Below are positions 20,514 to 30,837 of a stretch of 49,235 bases of DNA, in pieces; the stretch's first letter is position 1, and every line of letters begins with the position of its first letter. The notes beneath the pieces were generated by a model. The model saw nothing but the letters and a program-made list of their open reading frames with translations. It was not told the origin of the DNA and did no database searches. A program made the position numbers and the translations under genes. Source of the DNA: a bacterium (GTDB lineage: Bacteria; Fidelibacterota; UBA2242); assembly GCA_018824205.1 (NCBI GenBank), contig JAHJGX010000018.1, positions 1 through 49,235 of the forward strand, written 5' to 3'.

Positions 20514-21779
20514 TTATATATTTTTATTTGCCGAGATTCCTGCCAGAAACCCGGTTGAAAATGCGGCCTGGAGATTATATCCGCCAGTGTCGGCATCGAT
20601 GTCAATAACTTCTCCTGCAAAGAATAGTCCGCTGACCAAGCGGGATTCCATTGTTTTCGATTGAATTTCTTTAACATCGATTCCACCAGCTGTGATGATG
20701 GCTTCTTCAATCGGACGATAACCGATAATGTTAAATTGAAGATCCTTGAGCCAGTTGCGGAGAGTTTGACGTTCTTTAGATGTAATATCACTGACTATTT
20801 TTTCAGAAGGAATTTCAGTCAAATCGATACAAATCGGAATCAGACTGCTGGGCAACAGGGATTTTAAAATTGTCTGGAATTGTTGCTTGGAATGTTCACC
20901 GAAATCCCGTAATAATCTGGCATCAAGTTTTTGATAGTCCAAGGCCGGTTTCAGATCAATGGAAATTTCAACGATTGATTTTTGGTCGAGTGCATCCACA
21001 GCTTGCCCGGAGAGTGTCAGGATAATTGGTCCGGTGAGACCAAAATGGGCAAACAGCATCTCACCGAATTCTTCTGCCTGCTTCTTTCCGTCTTTCCACA
21101 ATGACGCCGATACATTTTTCAGGCTGAGTCCCTGAAGTTGCCGGGCCGTATTACCGGTCGTTTCAAGGGGGATTAGTGCCGGACGAATATTTATGATTTT
21201 ATGACCGGCTTCCAGCGCCAGTTTATAACCATCTCCGGTGGAACCGGTACGGGGATAACTTTTTCCACCGGTAGCCAGAATTACAGCATCGGTTGGGAAA
21301 TACTCTTTTCCGTTGGATTGCAGGGATTCGACGCCAACAATTTTACGGTCGATAATATTCAGTCTGGAAACTGCAGACCCGGTCTTGATTTTGCTACCTG
21401 TTTTTTCAAGCCATCGAATCAACGCCTCGGTGACCAAAGGGGCGCTTTCACATTCCGGGAAGATCCGATTACCCCGTTCAACAATCGTTGCAATCCCATT
21501 TTGAGCCAGTAATTCCCGGAGATCATTGACGAAAAAGCTGTATAATGCCGGTTTCAAGAACCGTCCGTTTTTTCCAAAATGGTAAATGAAATCATCGATA
21601 GTGGTATCGTTTGTCAGATTACAGCGGCCTTTGCCGGTAATGCGGAGTTTGCGGCCGAGGCGTTCCATTTTTTCGAGCAGTAAAACCTTTTTGCCTCGCA
21701 GCGCTGCCTGACCGGCAGCCATTATTCCGGCCGGTCCACCGCCAATAACAATAACGTCGTATTTATTTTGATTTATCAT
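20514..21779 (-). CDS. NAD(P)/FAD-dependent oxidoreductase, HI0933/YhiN family
   Basis: VIVIGGGPAGIMAAGQAALRGKKVLLLEKMERLGRKLRITGKGRCNLTND; C-terminal FAGEVIDIDADTGGYNLQAAFSTG. Confidence 0.94.
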   Translation of the reverse strand: MINQNKYDVIVIGGGPAGIMAAGQAALRGKKVLLLEKMERLGRKLRITGKGRCNLTNDTTIDDFIYHFGKNGRFLKPALYSFFVNDLRELLAQNGIATIVERGNRIFPECESAPLVTEALIRWLEKTGSKIKTGSAVSRLNIIDRKIVGVESLQSNGKEYFPTDAVILATGGKSYPRTGSTGDGYKLALEAGHKIINIRPALIPLETTGNTARQLQGLSLKNVSASLWKDGKKQAEEFGEMLFAHFGLTGPIILTLSGQAVDALDQKSIVEISIDLKPALDYQKLDARLLRDFGEHSKQQFQTILKSLLPSSLIPICIDLTEIPSEKIVSDITSKERQTLRNWLKDLQFNIIGYRPIEEAIITAGGIDVKEIQSKTMESRLVSGLFFAGEVIDIDADTGGYNLQAAFSTGFLAGISANKNI

Positions 21780-21787
21780 ACTTGAAA

Positions 21788-22486
21788 TTAATTAACGCCA
21801 TTTGACTGTTTATAAGGGTCCTTTTTCCAAATAATATATGAATAGGCAAAGGAGATGATTACCGTTCCAAAGACTGAGTAAAGTAAAATGGCCATTGTCA
21901 CTTTTCCGGTACTCAACAGACTGCTCAGGACAATCAAAAAACCTGAAAGGATAAACAGTCGTCCACTGAGCCGGTGAGTTTTATTCCAGGACAGTTCACT
22001 GGAAAGTGTCCACGGAGTTTTAATGCCGAGCATAAAATTACTGCGGACCTTGCCCATATAATTTCCAATGACAATAAAGAGTGCTCCAATCAATGCGGGG
22101 ACGATTTTATCGATGCTGAATGCTTTTCCCAGGGCATTCATAACGACAATGATATGCAGAGTGGCAAAAACAAGTACAATGCTGATCAAAATCAGGTTAT
22201 ACGCTTTCATCGACATTTTGATATGTTTTTTTCGGGGTTCAATGTTAGGAACCAAAACCAATAATATGCTGATAAAGAACACGACAATTGGCATCATAAA
22301 AAGGCCGAGGAATTTTCCGGCGTAGCGGTCTGGCTGTCCATTGACATTCAAATGCACCGGCAGCCGTGTATCGGCAGGTATTTGTTGCACTGCCCATCCT
22401 GCAAACAGTGCCATAATGAAGAAAATGACGATCGCGGTCACTAATGCGGGTTTGAGCTTGTCGAATTGTTTTTTTACGGGTTCCAT
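21788..22486 (-). CDS. SdpI-family membrane protein (DUF1648)
   Basis: PVHLNVNGQPDRYAGKFLGLFMMPIV; MLGIKTPWTLSSELSWNKTHRLSGRLFILSG. Confidence 0.9.
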   Translation of the reverse strand: MEPVKKQFDKLKPALVTAIVIFFIMALFAGWAVQQIPADTRLPVHLNVNGQPDRYAGKFLGLFMMPIVVFFISILLVLVPNIEPRKKHIKMSMKAYNLILISIVLVFATLHIIVVMNALGKAFSIDKIVPALIGALFIVIGNYMGKVRSNFMLGIKTPWTLSSELSWNKTHRLSGRLFILSGFLIVLSSLLSTGKVTMAILLYSVFGTVIISFAYSYIIWKKDPYKQSNGVN

Positions 22487-22768
22487 TTATTTTTCCTCCT
22501 TTAGTTTAAATGTATCCATTAAGGCCATTAACGCTTCTTCAAGCACGGAGACATTTAGATGATAGATGATGGTCGTACCATCACGGTCGCTGTGTATCAG
22601 ATCAGCATCACGCAGAATGCCGAAATGTTTGGAAAGGGATGGCTTGGTGATATTGAAATGTTCAGCGATTTCGCCAGCGCTCATGTCCTTATCTCTAAGC
22701 AATTTAAGGATTTTGCGTCGGGTGGGATCGGCTAAAGCTTTGTAAATCAGGTTCATATCAATACTCAT
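22487..22768 (-). CDS. ArsR-family transcriptional regulator (SdpR-like)
   Basis: KALADPTRRKILKLLRDKDMSAGEIAEHFNITKPSLSKHFGILRDADLI; directly upstream of the sdpI-like gene. Confidence 0.93.
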   Translation of the reverse strand: MSIDMNLIYKALADPTRRKILKLLRDKDMSAGEIAEHFNITKPSLSKHFGILRDADLIHSDRDGTTIIYHLNVSVLEEALMALMDTFKLKEEK

Positions 22769-22793
22769 TTTTCTTTGTTAGCCACCTTTCTAA

Positions 22794-22809
22794 TTAGCCA
22801 ACAGGCTAA
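22794..22809. promoter_or_regulatory. Candidate ArsR/SdpR operator
   Basis: Perfect dyad ttagcc-aaca-ggctaa 25 bp upstream of the regulator start; related half-sites gttagcc (22778) and tttagct (22821). Confidence 0.5.
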
Positions 22810-22947
22810 ATATATCAATTATTTAGCTGTATGGCAAATAATATTTTATAAAAATACTTAGTCGCAAAAATGTCAGATTTTAATTTCTTTTCACAGCAGG
22901 ATTACGTTATTGTCATTTAATATCACATCTCTAAAGTGAAATTAAAA

Positions 22948-23100
22948 ACATTAACCACTCAATTTATTGGGTGGTTTTGATGCTTCCTATAACTCAAACC
23001 GAATTAATTCGGTAAATCTCCCGACTAAAGTCAGGACGAAAGGCGGAAGTCATTTTACCCCATCGAATAAATTCGATGGTTAATATTTTTCTGGAGCTGC
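22948..23100. repeat. Multi-hairpin repeat element, copy A
   Basis: aaacattaacc leader; hairpins aaccactcaa-ttta-ttgggtggtt (22953-22976), accgaattaattcggt (22998-23013), cccgac-taaa-gtcagg (~23020-23035), ccatcgaat-aa-attcgatgg (23060-23079); ends tctggagctgc. Confidence 0.75.
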
Positions 23101-23181
23101 ACTAAGTGTTGCCCCTTAGATAAACCCCTGAACAAGAATTAATTTTACTTACTTGTTTTTAAAATGTGAAAAAAGTGTTTA

Positions 23182-24492
23182 TCAGTTTGAATTAGTAAGG
23201 AGAAATTCCTTAAAATCGGTGTATTGGTTTGATAAGGCGTGCGTCTGTATTTCACGGGTTAGAAAATCCGCCAACCGTTCCGGAATCTCAACAGAATCCT
23301 GAATGACCGGCTCGACAATGTCTTTGAATTTCGCCGGATGGGCTGTTTCGAGGAAAAGCCCGGTATCCACTTCCTGATGTTGTGTAAGGTATTTTTTCAG
23401 TCCCAGATACCCAACTGCGCCGTGAGGATCGAGAGTATAGCCGGTGATTTTCTTGACCGAAGTTATTGCCTGCCTGGTTTCATCGTCGGTAAAATAGACA
23501 CCCTGGATATCCTCCTTGATTTTTTTCCAGGATGAATCGTACAGGTCGAGAATCCTTGAAAAATTGCTGGGATTGCCCACATCCATGGCATTAGAAATTG
23601 TCTGAATGGATGGTTTTGGTTCGAATTTTCCGCTATTCAGGTAATCCGGTACAACATGGTTAACATTCGTTGCCGCAATGAAACGCTGAACCGGAAGCCC
23701 CATTCGTTTGGCTATTAATCCAGCTGTCAGGTTACCGAAATTTCCGCTGGGCACAGAAATCACGATGGACCTGGATCTGAAGTTTTCAATCTGGCGAAGG
23801 GCATTGAAGTAATAAAATGTTTGAGGAATCAGACGGAAGATATTAATGGAATTCGCCGATGTCAGCATCAAAGATTTTTTGATATCCGGATCAACAAGCG
23901 CCGCTTTCACCAGTCGCTGACAGTCATCAAATGTTCCATTGACTTTCAGATCTGTGATATTTTCACCTAAAGTAGCCATTTGTTTTTCCTGAATCAGACT
24001 GATTTTTCCAGCGGGATAGAGGACAATGACATCGATTCCCGGAACGCGATAAAAGCCATTTGCCACGGCGCCGCCGGTATCGCCGGATGTTGCCACCAGG
24101 ATTGTCAGTTTATGGTCAGAATCTTTGACCAGATAGGCCATCAACCGGGACATAAAGCGGGCGCCGACATCCTTGAATGCCAGAGTCGGACCATGAAAGA
24201 GCTCCAGTGTTTTTATGCGATCTTCGATGTCAACGAGCGGTGTCGGGAAGTTGATCGCTTCATGAATAATGTCCTGTAACACCGAAGCAGGAATGTCACC
24301 GCTTAAAAATTGCCGGGCGATTTCAAAAGAAAGGGATTGATAATCCATTGACGTCATGGATTTGAAAAAGGATTCCGGCAACCGGGGAATGGATTCCGGC
24401 ATGTAGAGCCCGTTATCATTCGGCATTCCGCTCAGAACCGCTTCCCTGAGTGAAACGAGGTTGGATTTATCGGCGGTGCTGTAAAACTTCAC
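23182..24492 (-). CDS. thrC: Threonine synthase
   Basis: MKFYSTADKSNLVSLREAVLSGMPNDNGLYMPE; ELFHGPTLAFKDVGARFMSR (PLP Lys), ATSGDTGGAVANGFY. Confidence 0.95.
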   Translation of the reverse strand: MKFYSTADKSNLVSLREAVLSGMPNDNGLYMPESIPRLPESFFKSMTSMDYQSLSFEIARQFLSGDIPASVLQDIIHEAINFPTPLVDIEDRIKTLELFHGPTLAFKDVGARFMSRLMAYLVKDSDHKLTILVATSGDTGGAVANGFYRVPGIDVIVLYPAGKISLIQEKQMATLGENITDLKVNGTFDDCQRLVKAALVDPDIKKSLMLTSANSINIFRLIPQTFYYFNALRQIENFRSRSIVISVPSGNFGNLTAGLIAKRMGLPVQRFIAATNVNHVVPDYLNSGKFEPKPSIQTISNAMDVGNPSNFSRILDLYDSSWKKIKEDIQGVYFTDDETRQAITSVKKITGYTLDPHGAVGYLGLKKYLTQHQEVDTGLFLETAHPAKFKDIVEPVIQDSVEIPERLADFLTREIQTHALSNQYTDFKEFLLTNSN

Positions 24493-24494
24493 TT

Positions 24495-25436
24495 TCAGGC
24501 CTTCTCGTCCAAAATCCGCGCACCGGTCTGATTGATTTTCGAAATGTATACCTGATTTTCGATAGAATACCGGGTAAAGACATTACGCATTGAAACCGCG
24601 ATTGTTTGGGCATTTTTAAGAGATGGCGACAAAGCAAAAATCGAAGGCCCTGAACCGGAGATACTGCAACCGATAGCGCCGCTGGTAATTGCTGTTTTTT
24701 TAACTTCATCAAAGTGCGGAATCAGCCTTGCCCGGCGTGGTTCAATGATGTGATCGGACATGGATCGACCTATCAATTCCAGATCATTTTTATATAATCC
24801 GGCAACCAGTCCGGCAGTATTAGCCCACTGTTTCACCGCATCGGCAAGTGGAATAAACGGTTCGATTATTTTGCGGGCGTTCAGGGTTTTTATTTCAATT
24901 TCGGGATGAATGACTGTGCAATGGAGATTTTCGGGAACCGGTAATTCGACGATATCCGGTGGGTCGTTTTCCCGGATCAGGATAAAACCACCGAACAGCG
25001 CCGGGGCGACATTGTCGGCATGCGCGGCGCCGCAGGCCAGTTTTTCGGCTTCTATGGCGATAGTCAGCAACGCGGATATTTGCACCGGTTCGTCAAACAG
25101 ATGATTCACGGCTATCAGGGCCGCTACCGAACTCGCGGCGCTGGAACCCAGCCCGCTGCCCAGTGGAAGCTGCTTTGTCAATTTAATGTCGATTCCCTGT
25201 TTGGATTGAATTTTTTCCAGGAATCGGATCACCGCAAATCCGGCGGTATTTTGTTCTGCTTGTTTTGGCAAACGGCCGCCATCACCGGTTATTTCCGATA
25301 TCCTGACTCCGGCGGTTTCACTCCGTGAGACACTGACGATATCTCCCGGCTCATCGATCGCGAAGCCGAAAATATCATAACCGCAGCCAACATTGGCGAC
25401 GGTTGCCGGGGCAAATGCGGTGACCGATTGTTTCAT
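24495..25436 (-). CDS. thrB: Homoserine kinase
   Basis: FAPATVANVGCGYDIFGFAID; KQLPLGSGLGSSAASSVAAL; GSISGSGPS-type motif GCSISGSGPSIFAL. Confidence 0.95.
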   Translation of the reverse strand: MKQSVTAFAPATVANVGCGYDIFGFAIDEPGDIVSVSRSETAGVRISEITGDGGRLPKQAEQNTAGFAVIRFLEKIQSKQGIDIKLTKQLPLGSGLGSSAASSVAALIAVNHLFDEPVQISALLTIAIEAEKLACGAAHADNVAPALFGGFILIRENDPPDIVELPVPENLHCTVIHPEIEIKTLNARKIIEPFIPLADAVKQWANTAGLVAGLYKNDLELIGRSMSDHIIEPRRARLIPHFDEVKKTAITSGAIGCSISGSGPSIFALSPSLKNAQTIAVSMRNVFTRYSIENQVYISKINQTGARILDEKA

Positions 25437-26473
25437 GGTTTAATATAGCCTTTTTTGACCATCAATTCCGCATTCAGAATCGCACCGCCGGCGGCTCCAC
25501 GGATGGTATTGTGCGAAGTGATAACGAATTTGTAATCCAGAATCGGATCTTTCCGTAAACGACCAACATGGACCGCCATGCCTTTATCCACATTGCGATG
25601 CAGCTTCGGCTGCGGGTAATTATTCTGCTCGTAATAATAAACCGGCCGGAGTGGTGCGGTGGGTAAATTTAATTTTTGAGGTTCGGCGGAAAAGGATTTC
25701 CAGGCGTCGATGATTTCGGCTTCAGTCGTTGGGCGTTTCAACTTTACCGAAATGCATTCTGTATGCCCGTCGATAACCGCCACACGGTTGCATTGGGCGC
25801 TGATAGTTAAATCACAATTCACGATTTTTCCGTTTTCCAGCGAACCCAGAATCTTCAGCGGTTCGGTTTCCATTTTCTCCTCTTCGCTACCGATGTAGGG
25901 AATGATATTGTCGATAATATCCAGGGATGCCACGCCGGGATAACCGGCGCCGGACAGCGCCTGCATCGTTGTGACACTCACGGTTTTTATTCCAAATTGA
26001 TCCGCCAGCGGTTTCAACGCTAGTACAAGGCCAATCGTCGAGCAATTGGGATTTGTGATGATACAGCCTTTTCCGAATTTTTGCTGCCTGATCAGTTCCA
26101 GATGATCGGGATTGACCTCGGGAATCAGCAACGGAACATCGGGATCGAAGCGGTGATTCCGGGAGTTTGAAACCACAATATAACCTGCTTTTGCAAATTT
26201 GGATTCAATTTCTCCGGCAACGCTGGAATCCAGCCCGGAAAATACAATTTTACAGTTGAGATCAGGTTTGCATCCATTAATGATCATGGATGAGATGGTT
26301 TCCGGAATCGGCCCGGTCATGAACCAGTTAGCCGCTTCCGAATACTTTTTCCCGGCAGATCGCTCCGAGGCACCGAGTGCGGTAATTTCAAACCAGGGAT
26401 GGTTTTCCAACAGTTGAATGAATTTTTGGCCGACGCTTCCGGTGGCGCCTAATATGCCAACAGGTATTTTCAT
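25433..26473 (-). CDS. asd: Aspartate-semialdehyde dehydrogenase
   Basis: GILGATGSVGQKFIQLL; GCIITNPNCSTIGL (catalytic Cys); VAVIDGHTECISVK. Confidence 0.95.
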   Translation of the reverse strand: MKIPVGILGATGSVGQKFIQLLENHPWFEITALGASERSAGKKYSEAANWFMTGPIPETISSMIINGCKPDLNCKIVFSGLDSSVAGEIESKFAKAGYIVVSNSRNHRFDPDVPLLIPEVNPDHLELIRQQKFGKGCIITNPNCSTIGLVLALKPLADQFGIKTVSVTTMQALSGAGYPGVASLDIIDNIIPYIGSEEEKMETEPLKILGSLENGKIVNCDLTISAQCNRVAVIDGHTECISVKLKRPTTEAEIIDAWKSFSAEPQKLNLPTAPLRPVYYYEQNNYPQPKLHRNVDKGMAVHVGRLRKDPILDYKFVITSHNTIRGAAGGAILNAELMVKKGYIKP

Positions 26474-28943
26474 CAGAAACTCCGTTTCTTTATCACAGAA
26501 TTAGCAATTTTAAATATGTCCGCCAGGACACCGGCTGCGGTGACTTCAGCTCCGGCCCCGGCGCGCCTTTGATCACCAGCGGATTTTCGGCGTAGCGGCT
26601 GGTGGTAAACGCAATGATATTGTCGCTGCCTTTCAGGGAATGGAACGGATGAGCAGCGTCAATTTCTTCAAGCCCGATGGCCGCAGTATTGTTTTCAAAA
26701 TTCGCAATATACCGTAATACTTTTCCCTTTGCAGTGGCATTATTAATCAGCGCATCGAAATGCGGATCTGATTTTTCAAGTTCATGGCAAAAAGCGTCCA
26801 CGGATTCGGCTTTTTGACAATTTTCCGGCAAGATCGGATCAATGTGAATATCGGCCAGCTCCATCGGAATTCCAATTTCCCGTGCAAGAATCAGCAGTTT
26901 CCGGGCAAAATCCTGACCGCTGAGATCATCTCTTGAGTCGGGCTCGGTATAGCCTTTTTCCTGCGCTTCCTTCACAACCGAACTGAATTTCTTGCCGGGC
27001 TGGAAATTATTGAAAATATAACTGATTGTACCGGAAAGGATGGCTTCAATCTTGATGATCCGGTCGCCGGAATTGATCAGGTCCCGCAGGGTGCTGATAA
27101 TCGGCAGGGCAGCCCCGGCATTGGTTTCATACAGAAAATATACATTTTTTTCCTTTGCCAATTGCCTGAATTTTTGATACTGCGAATAGGGACCGGTATT
27201 GCCCAGTTTATTCGCCGCAACGATGGATGTACGGGCCGTCAGGAATTGCTCATAAAACATTACCAGCTCGGTGCTGGCGGTGCAATCCACAAGGACATTA
27301 TTGTTCAGATTAAGATGGCGGATTTCTGCCAGTAGTTGATTCAAATCGGTCTTTTTGAGTGAATCATCAAGCGCTGTTTTCCATGAATCGAGGTTTATCC
27401 CGGCTTCATCAATCAGCATTTTCCGGCTGTTGGCAATTCCGACGACCTTTAAATCGAGTGCGTGTTCGCTAAGGAGTGTCTGATAATTATCTCTAATTTG
27501 TTTGAGAAGTGTCGAACCAATCAATCCGACTCCCATTATGAAAAGATTAATTTGTGACTGTTTAGCGAAGAATGCGTCATGGATGGCGTTCAGCGCCATG
27601 AGTTCGTCTTTTTTATCAATAACGATGGAGATATTCAGTTCCGAAGAACCCTGGGCAATGGCTGCCACGTTGATGGCTTTTTCGCTAAGCGTATTGAAAA
27701 GACGACCGGCCAGACCGGTGGTTTTGCGCATCCGTTCACCAACGACCGCCAGGATTGTCAGGTCGTTTTCAACAATCACCGGGTCTAGCATGTGGGCGGC
27801 GATTTCCAGGGCGAATTCCCGTTCAATGGCTGATTTTGACTTCTTGACAGAATCCGGTGTAATGGCAACACAGATCGGGTGTTCCGACGACGCCTGGGAA
27901 ATCAGAATCACGTTGACTTCCGCTTTTGCCAGCGAACCAAACAGCCGGGATGAGACGCCGGTGACGCCGACCATGCCGCTGCCCTGAATCGTCAACAGCG
28001 AAATATTACTGATGGAGGTGATGCCTTTGACAAAGCCGCCATTGCCGACGGGATTTGATTTAATCACCGTGCCCGGAAATTCCGGGTTAAACGTATTCAT
28101 AATTCGGACCGGAATATGTTTATCCATGGCCGGCTGAATTGTCGGTGGATGCAGGACCTTCGCGCCGAAGTGACTCATTTCCATGGCCTCTTCGTAGCTG
28201 AGTTCCCGAAGCGAAAATGCCTCCCTGACTTTGTGGGGATCGGCGGACATGACGCCATTGACGTCGGTCCAGATCTGGACCTCTTCGGCATCGACAGCCG
28301 CGGCGATAACAGACGCTGTGAAATCCGAACCGCCCCGTCCCAGAGTGGTGGTTATGCCCTCTTCAGTGGCGGCAATAAAACCGGTGACAATCTGAATTTC
28401 GGAACTGGAGCGATAGTAATTCCGGATTTTTTCGACTGTTATATCCATTTGAATCCGGGCTGCCCCGAAATTATCATCGGTGACAATCAATTGACGGGCA
28501 TCGACGTAGTTCACGGGCAATCCCAGCGATTGACCATACCGGGCTATGATGGTATTGGACAGACGTTCTCCGAAACTCATCACCAGGTCGAGCGAACGAT
28601 TGGATAATTCTTTCAGCAAAAAAATGCCGTGAACAATATCCCGTAATTCGGTGAATAAGAGATCGATGGTATCAACTAATTCCGGCTTTATTTCATCGGG
28701 GAAAAGCGGTCCGATGAATTGTAAATGCCGGTCACGCAGCGAATCGATTCGAGCTTCATAGCTGCGGTCTCGGCTGGCGGCCAGACGGCTGATATGAATG
28801 AGTTCATCAGTGGCGCCGGACAACGCTGAGAATACCGCCGTCAGCGCGTTATCATTTTGATAGAAATCAGTGATAACCCGAAAGATAGTATTGAGATTTT
28901 CCGGTTTTCCGACGGAAGTACCGCCGAATTTAAGTACTTTCAC
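26473..28943 (-). CDS. thrA: Bifunctional aspartokinase / homoserine dehydrogenase with an apparent C-terminal frameshift (ORF as read ends at 26493)
   Basis: MKVLKFGGTSVGKPENL, TTLGRGGSDFTA, MGVGLIGSTLLKQI, YETNAGAALPIISTL, LSGTISYIFNNF. Conserved C-terminus GAGAEVTAAGVLADIFKIAN is in another frame downstream of 26560-26567. Confidence 0.93.
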
Positions 28944-29184
28944 GCGAGGCCTTTCTGCCTGTTATTTGACTTAATTGCACAAATTACTCCCCGCAGTAAT
29001 ACCGGGGAAAGGCGAGAATAAAGATTTTTAGTCATCCGCTTTTTATGGGCGGACAGGGTGACAATCTAAAGGAAGCAATGAAGTCTATTTGAAAAATCCT
29101 ATCGAATCTACAAACCCACTGACAAATTGAAATACTAATATAGCTGTTTCCTCGTAAAATGGAAGAAAAATATTCAAAGAATGG

Positions 29185-29360
29185 GGTGGTGGAGTACCGG
29201 AGTATTGGAGTAATGGTCTTCGCGAGCGATCCCGGCGCTTCGGGAGAGTGACGCGATCTGTCGGGATCGGAGCCGGAGCACTGGCCATCAGGGATTCCTT
29301 CACCCCGATCCACCGGGGCTCGGAATGACACAGCTGCCGGGGCAATTCATAAATTGCCCT
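29185..29360. repeat. Composite intergenic repeat/hairpin cluster
   Basis: tggagtac cggagtat tggagtaa (8-nt period) ~29190-29215; cgatccc...gggatcg arms; ccccgatccaccgggg; perfect hairpin gggcaatt-cata-aattgccc (29340-29359). Confidence 0.65.
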
Positions 29361-29526
29361 CTGATTTATGCACGGCCTCGCTCCCGAGTAAAAAAGTTAT
29401 CCGATCCTGGTTCGCATCGTTTACAATGCCCGTAGAATCCTCTGGGATTAATCATTAATTATCACCATATTATGGCACTTTATTGATACCACTCTAATAA
29501 CAATTAAATAAGACAGGAAATGAAAT

Positions 29527-30654
29527 ATGCATATCAGGAATTATACATTCGTGCTGGTTTACGGGTTGATATCCGGCCTGTTTCTCAGCTGCGAAAAGGA
29601 TACTACTTCAACTGACACAGAGAATGAACAACTCATTAACCGTCTGGAAGCGGCAGCAGATTCCATCGTCGCCCATACTCACGTACCGGGCATTGTCGCA
29701 CTGGTCAATGATAATGAACACGGCATCAAGTGGGTTTATGCGACGGGCTTATCGGATATCGAGAACAATATTCCCGCCAACGTCAACCATACTTTTCGGA
29801 TTGGCAGCAATACAAAAACCATGGTCGGGACAGTGCTTCTGCAATTGGTAGACGATGGGGAAATCAGCCTGGACGACAAACTTTCCGTCTACTTTCCCGG
29901 TTATCTCAAAGCCGACAGCGTCAGTATCCGTATGCTGGCTAATATGAGCAGCGGCATCGGCAATTACACGGAGAACGACGAATGGGTATCCATGATTCTG
30001 GCCGATCCGCAACGGGTCTGGCAACCGGAAGAACTGGTTGACTACGGTTTTTCTCTCGGCTACTATTTTGAACCCGGCACAGGCTTTCACTATTCCAATA
30101 CTAACACGATTCTGCTCGGCATGATTATTGAGGAACTTACGGGTAACAGCCTCCAGGAGGAAATCGAAGATCGCATTTTTGAACCGTTAGACCTGAATCA
30201 GACCGGTTTCCTGACGACGGGAGTTTCCCTGCCCGGAACGCACGGAAAAGGGTACTACTTCGGACAATACGAACCCGGCGAGGAGTCAACAGAGTTCATA
30301 GATGTCTCCTGGGCCTGGGCGGCGGGCTCCACCTATTCAACGGTATCAGATCTGCAAAAATATGTGGAACGGCTGGTAGAGGGTGGATTTTTATCCGACG
30401 AACTCCAGGAGGAGCGCCTGACTGATCTTCCGGTTGTATCTACCACTCCGGAGAGAGCCTACGGTCTTTGCCTCCTTCGTTACCAGTCATTTTACGGCCA
30501 TAACGGTGGCATTTTCGGCTATACCTCTTCCATGGTTCACAGCCGGGAACACCATTGCTCGGTCATTATCTGGTACAATTGCCATCTTCAAGACGACGGT
30601 ATTCATCCCGATCAATTGCTCTATGAATATATCGATATACTCTTCGGTGAATGA
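29527..30654 (+). CDS. Serine hydrolase, beta-lactamase class C-like, putative lipoprotein
   Basis: Lipobox GLFLSC; SNTK (SxxK) in RIGSNTKTMVGT; YSN in FHYSNTNTILLG; GHNGGIFGYTS. Confidence 0.9.
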   Translation: MHIRNYTFVLVYGLISGLFLSCEKDTTSTDTENEQLINRLEAAADSIVAHTHVPGIVALVNDNEHGIKWVYATGLSDIENNIPANVNHTFRIGSNTKTMVGTVLLQLVDDGEISLDDKLSVYFPGYLKADSVSIRMLANMSSGIGNYTENDEWVSMILADPQRVWQPEELVDYGFSLGYYFEPGTGFHYSNTNTILLGMIIEELTGNSLQEEIEDRIFEPLDLNQTGFLTTGVSLPGTHGKGYYFGQYEPGEESTEFIDVSWAWAAGSTYSTVSDLQKYVERLVEGGFLSDELQEERLTDLPVVSTTPERAYGLCLLRYQSFYGHNGGIFGYTSSMVHSREHHCSVIIWYNCHLQDDGIHPDQLLYEYIDILFGE

Positions 30655-30837
30655 TAATAAAAAAGGTCACCATTCCCCCACAGAATACCAAATCTTCGGG
30701 ATATTGGAAAAATCCTGGGTTTATTGACAGCTCTTTCCATGGATTTATCCGCTTAGCTGAGCTATTCAGTAAAATAAAACAGAATTAAAACACAATATAG
30801 CTGCGAAACAACAACGATAAATAGGATAAAACGAAGT

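Noticed and set aside
29472-29490. TGGCAC...TTGAT as a sigma-54 promoter before the first hydrolase
   Set aside because: Spacing and -12 element do not fit TGGCAC-N5-TTGCA.
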